Source of the DNA: Treponema sp.
GTDB lineage: Bacteria > Spirochaetota > Spirochaetia > Treponematales > Treponemataceae
DNA: 8,077 nucleotides
Direction: 5' to 3'
Assembly: GCA_024691105.1 (NCBI GenBank)
Contig: JAILNY010000128.1
Location: 1-8,077, forward strand
Shown: in pieces, positions 5,326 through 8,077 of the stretch
Layout: each line of letters starts with the position of its first letter
Numbering within the stretch: the first letter of the stretch is position 1
Notes under the pieces: generated by a model
What the model was told of the DNA's origin: nothing
Database searches by the model: none
Seen by the model: the letters and a program-made list of their open reading frames with translations, nothing else
Made by a program: the position numbers and the translations under genes

Positions 5326-6584
5326 TTTTCTGGTTTTCTGTGGGCGCGGATTTGTAATACGCGCTTTACAGTAGACTTGCTTACTTCTATCGTATAGTTT
5401 TCGTATTCAAACTTTTTGCCGGCCGCAGGAATTTCTCCGAGCACTTCGATTACCCAGCCAGAAACCGTACTTGCGTCATAATCTTTAAGTTTATCAGAAT
5501 CAATTTCCAGAACTTCAAAGGCCTTATCAAGAGGAGCGTTTCCGTCAAAGATAAAAAAGCCGTCTTTAATCTGCCGGTGGTATTGAATTTCTTCGTCGTG
5601 TTCATCGTATATTTCACCGACAAGCTCTTCAAGAATATCTTCAATCGTTACGATTCCCAAAGTTCCGCCGTATTCATCTAGAACGACAGCCATCTGGATT
5701 CGTTTTTTCTGCAGGATTTTTAACAGCTTAGAAATCTTTGTATGCTGTGTTGTAAAATATGCATTCTGAATTATGTCAGAGATTTTTCCGTTCTGAGAAA
5801 TGTAAAGGTTGTAAAAATCTTTTTGATGAATAATTCCAATAATTGAGTCAATACTGTCTTTGTAAACAGGCAGACGCGAAAACTCTGTCTTTGTAAAGGT
5901 CTTTCGTATTTCGTCAAGTTCAGAGTGAACTTCAACGGCGGCAATATTTACACGTGGTGTTAAAATATCTTCAACTTCAAGATCATCAAATTCTATTACG
6001 GAGCGGATAAGACGAGTCTCGTCCTGTTTTAAAGTTCCGTCTTCCTGAGCTTCTTCGACAAAAGTCATAATCTCATCTTCTGTAATTACTTCTTCCTTGT
6101 GTTTTACCAGCTTAGAAAAAATAATCTTCCAGCCGACAAACAAAAAGTTTACCGGGTACAGAATAAAATAAAAAAATCTTATCAGCGGATAAAAAATCAT
6201 CGAGATTTTTTCAGGATATGTTTTTGCAATGTACTTTGGAATAATTTCTCCAAAAATCAAAACAAGAACAGTAATTACCGCAGTCGCAACTACAGTCGAA
6301 TCAATTTTTGAGTTAATCAGAATTTTTGCAAACAGCAAAGTCGAAAGGGCAGAGGCTGTCAGATTTACGATATTGTTTCCGATTAAAATTGTACTGATTA
6401 AATTATCAAAATGTTTTTCTGCAAGAGCTAAAACTTTTCCAGCGCGCTTATTTCCGTTTGTAAAAAGTGTTCTAAGCTTAATTCGAGAAGCACACGAATA
6501 TGCTGTTTCTGTGGCAGAAAAAAATCCAGAAAGGATAACAAGAATGGCGAGAGAAATTAATAACGAATAGGACCCGTCGGGCAT
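5322..6584 (-). CDS. CNNM/CorC-HlyC family transporter (DUF21, CBS pair, CorC_HlyC domain)
   Basis: The 420-residue inner-membrane protein has the full CNNM/CorC domain order. The DUF21 transmembrane domain (1 to about 165) has GFFSATETAYS (20-30) and GEIIPKYIAKTYPE (112-125), the motifs around the ion site in this family. A cytoplasmic CBS pair (about 205-330) follows, with DILTPRVNI, SRLPVYKDS and DEYGGTLGIVTIEDILEELV (303-322). A CorC_HlyC domain (about 335-415) ends the protein. Family members are linked to Mg2+ or Na+/Mg2+ transport; annotation as hemolysin is historical. Start choice: a GTG at 6594-6596 is in frame, but it lies inside AAGGTG, a good Shine-Dalgarno 9 bases before the ATG at 6582-6584, so I take the ATG. 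It is convergent with murC and its TAA shares bases 5322-5325 with the murC stop. It is driven by a divergent promoter near 6702-6730. Confidence 0.9.
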   Translation of the reverse strand: MPDGSYSLLISLAILVILSGFFSATETAYSCASRIKLRTLFTNGNKRAGKVLALAEKHFDNLISTILIGNNIVNLTASALSTLLFAKILINSKIDSTVVATAVITVLVLIFGEIIPKYIAKTYPEKISMIFYPLIRFFYFILYPVNFLFVGWKIIFSKLVKHKEEVITEDEIMTFVEEAQEDGTLKQDETRLIRSVIEFDDLEVEDILTPRVNIAAVEVHSELDEIRKTFTKTEFSRLPVYKDSIDSIIGIIHQKDFYNLYISQNGKISDIIQNAYFTTQHTKISKLLKILQKKRIQMAVVLDEYGGTLGIVTIEDILEELVGEIYDEHDEEIQYHRQIKDGFFIFDGNAPLDKAFEVLEIDSDKLKDYDASTVSGWVIEVLGEIPAAGKKFEYENYTIEVSKSTVKRVLQIRAHRKPEN

Positions 6585-6593
6585 AAATAAATT

Positions 6594-6599
6594 CACCTT
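6594..6599 (-). promoter_or_regulatory. Ribosome binding site that fixes the CorC-type gene start
   Basis: On the minus strand AAGGTG precedes ATG 6584 by 9 bases. The in-frame GTG at 6596-6594 is part of this site, and no second Shine-Dalgarno precedes the GTG. This favours the ATG and shortens the protein by four residues relative to the longest frame. Confidence 0.65.
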
Positions 6600-6701
6600 A
6601 TAGTAAAGTAAGAGAACAAAAAATCCTCTTTTATCTGCACTGCGCGTTACAGGTTAAATTCATCCTAAAAACGCAGGAATTAATGCAAATATGATTTTAA
6701 T

Positions 6702-6730
6702 ATTATAACATATCTGTATATTCTTGTCAT
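6702..6730 (-). promoter_or_regulatory. Sigma-70-type promoter for the CorC-type gene, extended -10
   Basis: Read on the minus strand, ATGACA (6730-6725, 5 of 6 to TTGACA) is followed by 17 bases and a perfect TATAAT (6707-6702), preceded by TG-T, an extended -10. Transcription would start near 6695, giving a leader of about 110 bases before ATG 6584. Its -35 occupies the same bases as the -35 of the opposing yicC promoter. Confidence 0.65.
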
Positions 6731-6752
6731 TATTCTTTATAAGAAGTAAAAT
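6724..6752 (+). promoter_or_regulatory. Sigma-70-type promoter for yicC
   Basis: TTGTCA at 6724-6729 (5 of 6 to TTGACA) is 17 bases from TAAAAT at 6747-6752 (5 of 6 to TATAAT). Transcription would start near 6759, about 36 bases before yicC. It overlaps the divergent promoter of the transporter gene at the -35 hexamer. Confidence 0.55.
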
Positions 6753-6794
6753 GAAGTTGTATTTGCCTTATGGCTTTTTTATGGAGAATATTTT

Positions 6795-7661
6795 ATGACA
6801 TCAATGACCGGCTATTCTTATATTGAACAGACTTTAGAAAATGCTGTTGTGTCTGTTGAAATTAAATCTGTAAATTCACGTTTTCTGGATTTGACAATCA
6901 ATCTTCCGCCGTTTTTAAATTCTCTCGAAAGTTTTTTTAGAACGCTTATCACAGAAAAAGTTGTCCGTGGAAAAGTTGACGTTTTTATCCGCATAAAAGA
7001 AACTGAATCTGATATAGAGATTAGTGCCGATACATCTGCTGCAAAGGCTTACTATGCTGCAATAAAAAAAGTTGCAGATGCAATCGGTTATACTCAAGAA
7101 ATTCCTTTAAGCCTTATTGTAAGTCAGTCGGGTGTTTTAAATACCGGCAAAAATTACGATGCAGAAAAATACAAGGCGATGATTCTTCCGGTTTTTAATT
7201 CTTCGCTTGAATCGTTCTTAAAAGAAAGAGTACGTGAAGGCGAAAACTTAAGACGTGATCTTCTTGAAAAACTTGAAACTCTTGAGCATTGCGCAGCTTT
7301 CTTTAAAGAATGGCAGCCAAAAATGGAAGGCATTTTTAAGGAGCAGATTACTTCTAAGTTTAAAGAGCTTTTAGGTGATGGCGCTGATGAAAATCGCATC
7401 ATGACAGAGACTGCTGCAATGCTTGTTAAATATACGATTAACGAAGAAATTGTTCGCCTTCATAGTCATCTTGATGCAATGAAAAATGAAATTCAAAATA
7501 ATCCTGTTCCAGGAAAAAAGATTGATTTTATCTGTCAGGAAATTAACCGCGAGATAAACACTATCGGAAGTAAAAATCAGTTTACCGAAGTTGGCGCAAT
7601 GGTTATTACAGCAAAAGATTCAATCGAAAATATCCGAGAGCAGGCAAAGAACATTGAATAA
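6795..7661 (+). CDS. yicC: YicC family endoribonuclease
   Basis: The 288-residue protein matches the YicC family in length (E. coli YicC is 287) and at both ends. The N-terminal YicC-like domain (about 1-155) starts MTSMTGYS and has VEIKSVNSRFLDL, the family's K-x-VN-xRFLD signature, then RGKVDVFIRI. The C-terminal DUF1732 domain (about 205-288) has INEEIVRLHSHLDAM, PGKKIDFICQEINREINTIG and SIENIREQAKNIE. E. coli YicC has been reported as an endoribonuclease; the activity here is inferred from the family. GGAG at 6783-6786 lies 8 bases before ATG 6795. It has its own promoter at 6724-6752 and is followed by a strong hairpin, so it may be transcribed alone or with partial read-through into the CMP-kinase-like gene. 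Confidence 0.93.
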   Translation: MTSMTGYSYIEQTLENAVVSVEIKSVNSRFLDLTINLPPFLNSLESFFRTLITEKVVRGKVDVFIRIKETESDIEISADTSAAKAYYAAIKKVADAIGYTQEIPLSLIVSQSGVLNTGKNYDAEKYKAMILPVFNSSLESFLKERVREGENLRRDLLEKLETLEHCAAFFKEWQPKMEGIFKEQITSKFKELLGDGADENRIMTETAAMLVKYTINEEIVRLHSHLDAMKNEIQNNPVPGKKIDFICQEINREINTIGSKNQFTEVGAMVITAKDSIENIREQAKNIE

Positions 7662-7664
7662 GTA

Positions 7665-7692
7665 TTTAAAAGTGCATCCGTGCACTTTTAAA
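7665..7692. terminator. Hairpin terminator after yicC
   Basis: TTTAAAAGTGCA (7665-7676) and TGCACTTTTAAA (7681-7692) are exact complements, giving a 12-bp stem with the tetraloop TCCG. It starts 3 bases after the yicC stop. The T-run lies within the 3' arm, with A-tracts on the opposite side, so it could end transcripts from either strand. Its right end touches the first unit of the tandem repeat. Confidence 0.75.
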
Positions 7693-7862
7693 ACTGCAGT
7701 ATTTGCTTACGCAAAACTGCAAGTCGCGCACCTCGTGTGCGCTTACATCAAATGACGCAAAACTGCAGTATTTGCTGGCGCAAAACTGCAAGTCGCGCAC
7801 CTCGTGTGCGCTTACATTAAATGATGAAAGTTGTAAATCTCGCACCTCTTGTGCGCTTACAT
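7690..7862. repeat. 69-bp tandem repeat, two full copies and one partial, each with conserved hairpins
   Basis: Copy 1 is 7690-7758 and copy 2 is 7759-7827, identical at 64 of 69 positions by hand alignment. A third partial copy at 7827-7862 matches unit positions 24-59 at 29 of 36. Each full unit has two hairpins. H1 (7696-7720 and 7765-7789) has arms GCAGT-TTTGC and GCAAA-ACTGC with one bulged A; its loop is TTAC in copy 1 and TGGC in copy 2. H2 (7726-7742 and 7795-7811) is GCGCAC-CTCGT-GTGCGC; the partial copy keeps five pairs (7841-7855) with loop CTCTT. AAAACTGCA occurs four times, so the unit itself has an older internal duplication. No protein is likely. The reverse strand is open and reads a repeated VSAHEVRDLQFC, which is a by-product. 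It may belong to a REP-like or genome-dispersed family. Confidence 0.85.
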
Positions 7863-7885
7863 CACTTATAATAGTGGAGGACATT

Positions 7886-8077
7886 ATGGCATATAGAATT
7901 AAACCTGGAAAAGAACTTCGTATCGCAATAAGCGGAAAGTCAGGCTGCGGTAATACAACTGTCAGCACTTTGCTTTCTCAGATGCTTGGAATCAAATTAA
8001 TAAACTACACATTCCGTACTTTAGCCGAAGAGCGCGGAATGACTTTAGCACAGGTTATCGAAAACGCAAAGACCGAT
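7886..8077 (+). CDS. CMP-kinase-like P-loop nucleotide kinase, 5' part only
   Basis: The frame is open from ATG 7886 to the window end, giving 64 residues. A strong Shine-Dalgarno GGAGG (7876-7880) lies 5 bases upstream. The P-loop ISGKSGCGNTTVSTLL (Walker A, G17-T25) followed by LGIKLINYTFRTLAEERGM is the signature of the short, archaeal-type cytidylate kinase-like family (AAA_33/CMP kinase superfamily), which phosphorylates (d)CMP or a related nucleotide with ATP. The catalytic and lid regions lie outside the window, so substrate is not shown. It follows yicC, but a terminator and the 69-bp repeats separate them. A TATAAT at 7867-7872 at the end of the last repeat has no good -35 and would start the mRNA inside the Shine-Dalgarno, so its promoter is unclear. 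Confidence 0.75.
   Translation, partial: MAYRIKPGKELRIAISGKSGCGNTTVSTLLSQMLGIKLINYTFRTLAEERGMTLAQVIENAKTD

Noticed and set aside
5344..5364. GCGCG/CGCGC stem as the murC terminator
   Set aside because: Only 5 bp with an 11-base loop and no T-run, and it lies within the coding region of the opposite gene.
6229..6570. 113-codon plus-strand frame inside the CorC-type gene
   Set aside because: It lies antisense to the conserved DUF21 membrane domain, whose motifs are intact, and shows no recognisable protein features.
6770..6826. Small upstream reading frame (18 codons) starting at ATG 6770 and overlapping the yicC start
   Set aside because: No ribosome site precedes it, the peptide is unremarkable, and a short overlapping frame in AT-rich DNA is expected by chance.
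7690..7862. CRISPR array
   Set aside because: The units are contiguous 69-bp tandem copies with no unique spacers between them, and there are no cas genes in the window.
7867..7872. TATAAT as a promoter for the CMP-kinase-like gene
   Set aside because: No acceptable -35 lies 16-18 bases upstream, and the predicted start would fall inside the Shine-Dalgarno. Kept only as a note in the gene entry.
7666..7968. A 100-residue minus-strand frame with three repeats of a VSAHEVRDLQ-type peptide
   Set aside because: It is an open frame created by the 69-bp tandem repeat (69 is divisible by 3), covers a terminator and the start of the plus-strand kinase gene, and has no ribosome site that I can see.

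Overview
This window looks like a chromosomal segment of a host-associated spirochaete of the Treponema type. The evidence is a flagellar rod cluster (flgF-flgG-flgJ) with an in-line Holliday-junction-resolvase-like gene, a MurC with the CEYxRHF-type signature, a single-domain FlgJ without muramidase, and a decayed Rpn-family nuclease with a GREEG-rich tail. I estimate GC near 40% for the core genes. The genus is inferred from gene content and style; the species cannot be determined here.

Layout, left to right. (1) Bases 1-805 are accessory: the 3' end of an unrecognised, very AT-rich gene (about 27% GC by hand count), a hairpin, and the C-terminal remnant of an Rpn/PD-(D/E)XK transposase-like protein. 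(2) Bases 831-3636 are a flagellar operon. It opens with an exact match to the sigma-28 (FliA) promoter consensus, TAAA-N15-GCCGATAA, followed by flgF, flgG, a GCGC-rich hairpin cluster, flgJ (rod-binding domain only) and a membrane-anchored nuclease-like protein that starts within a few bases of the flgJ stop. (3) Bases 3658-5325 are murC. Its sigma-70-like promoter ends 7 nt before the best ATG, so the mRNA may be leaderless. The protein carries a low-complexity insertion. (4) Bases 5322-6584 (minus strand) are a CNNM/CorC-HlyC family transporter whose stop overlaps that of murC tail to tail. (5) Bases 6585-6794 hold two divergent promoters sharing a -35 region, one for the transporter and one for yicC. 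(6) yicC ends in a 12-bp hairpin terminator. It is followed by about 2.5 copies of a 69-bp tandem repeat with two hairpins per unit, then the start of a CMP-kinase-like P-loop gene that runs off the window.

How the genes relate: FlgF and FlgG build the proximal and distal rod of the flagellum, and FlgJ caps or assists rod assembly. MurC makes the first amino-acid addition to the peptidoglycan precursor, and that wall is what the rod must cross. YicC (RNA turnover) and the CMP-kinase-like protein (nucleotide metabolism) form a separate housekeeping pair. I found no convincing new multi-gene system. The most distinctive signals are regulatory and structural: the sigma-28 promoter on rod genes, the possible leaderless murC, the shared -35 promoter pair, and the hairpin-bearing tandem repeat whose copy differences fall largely in the loops or unit ends.
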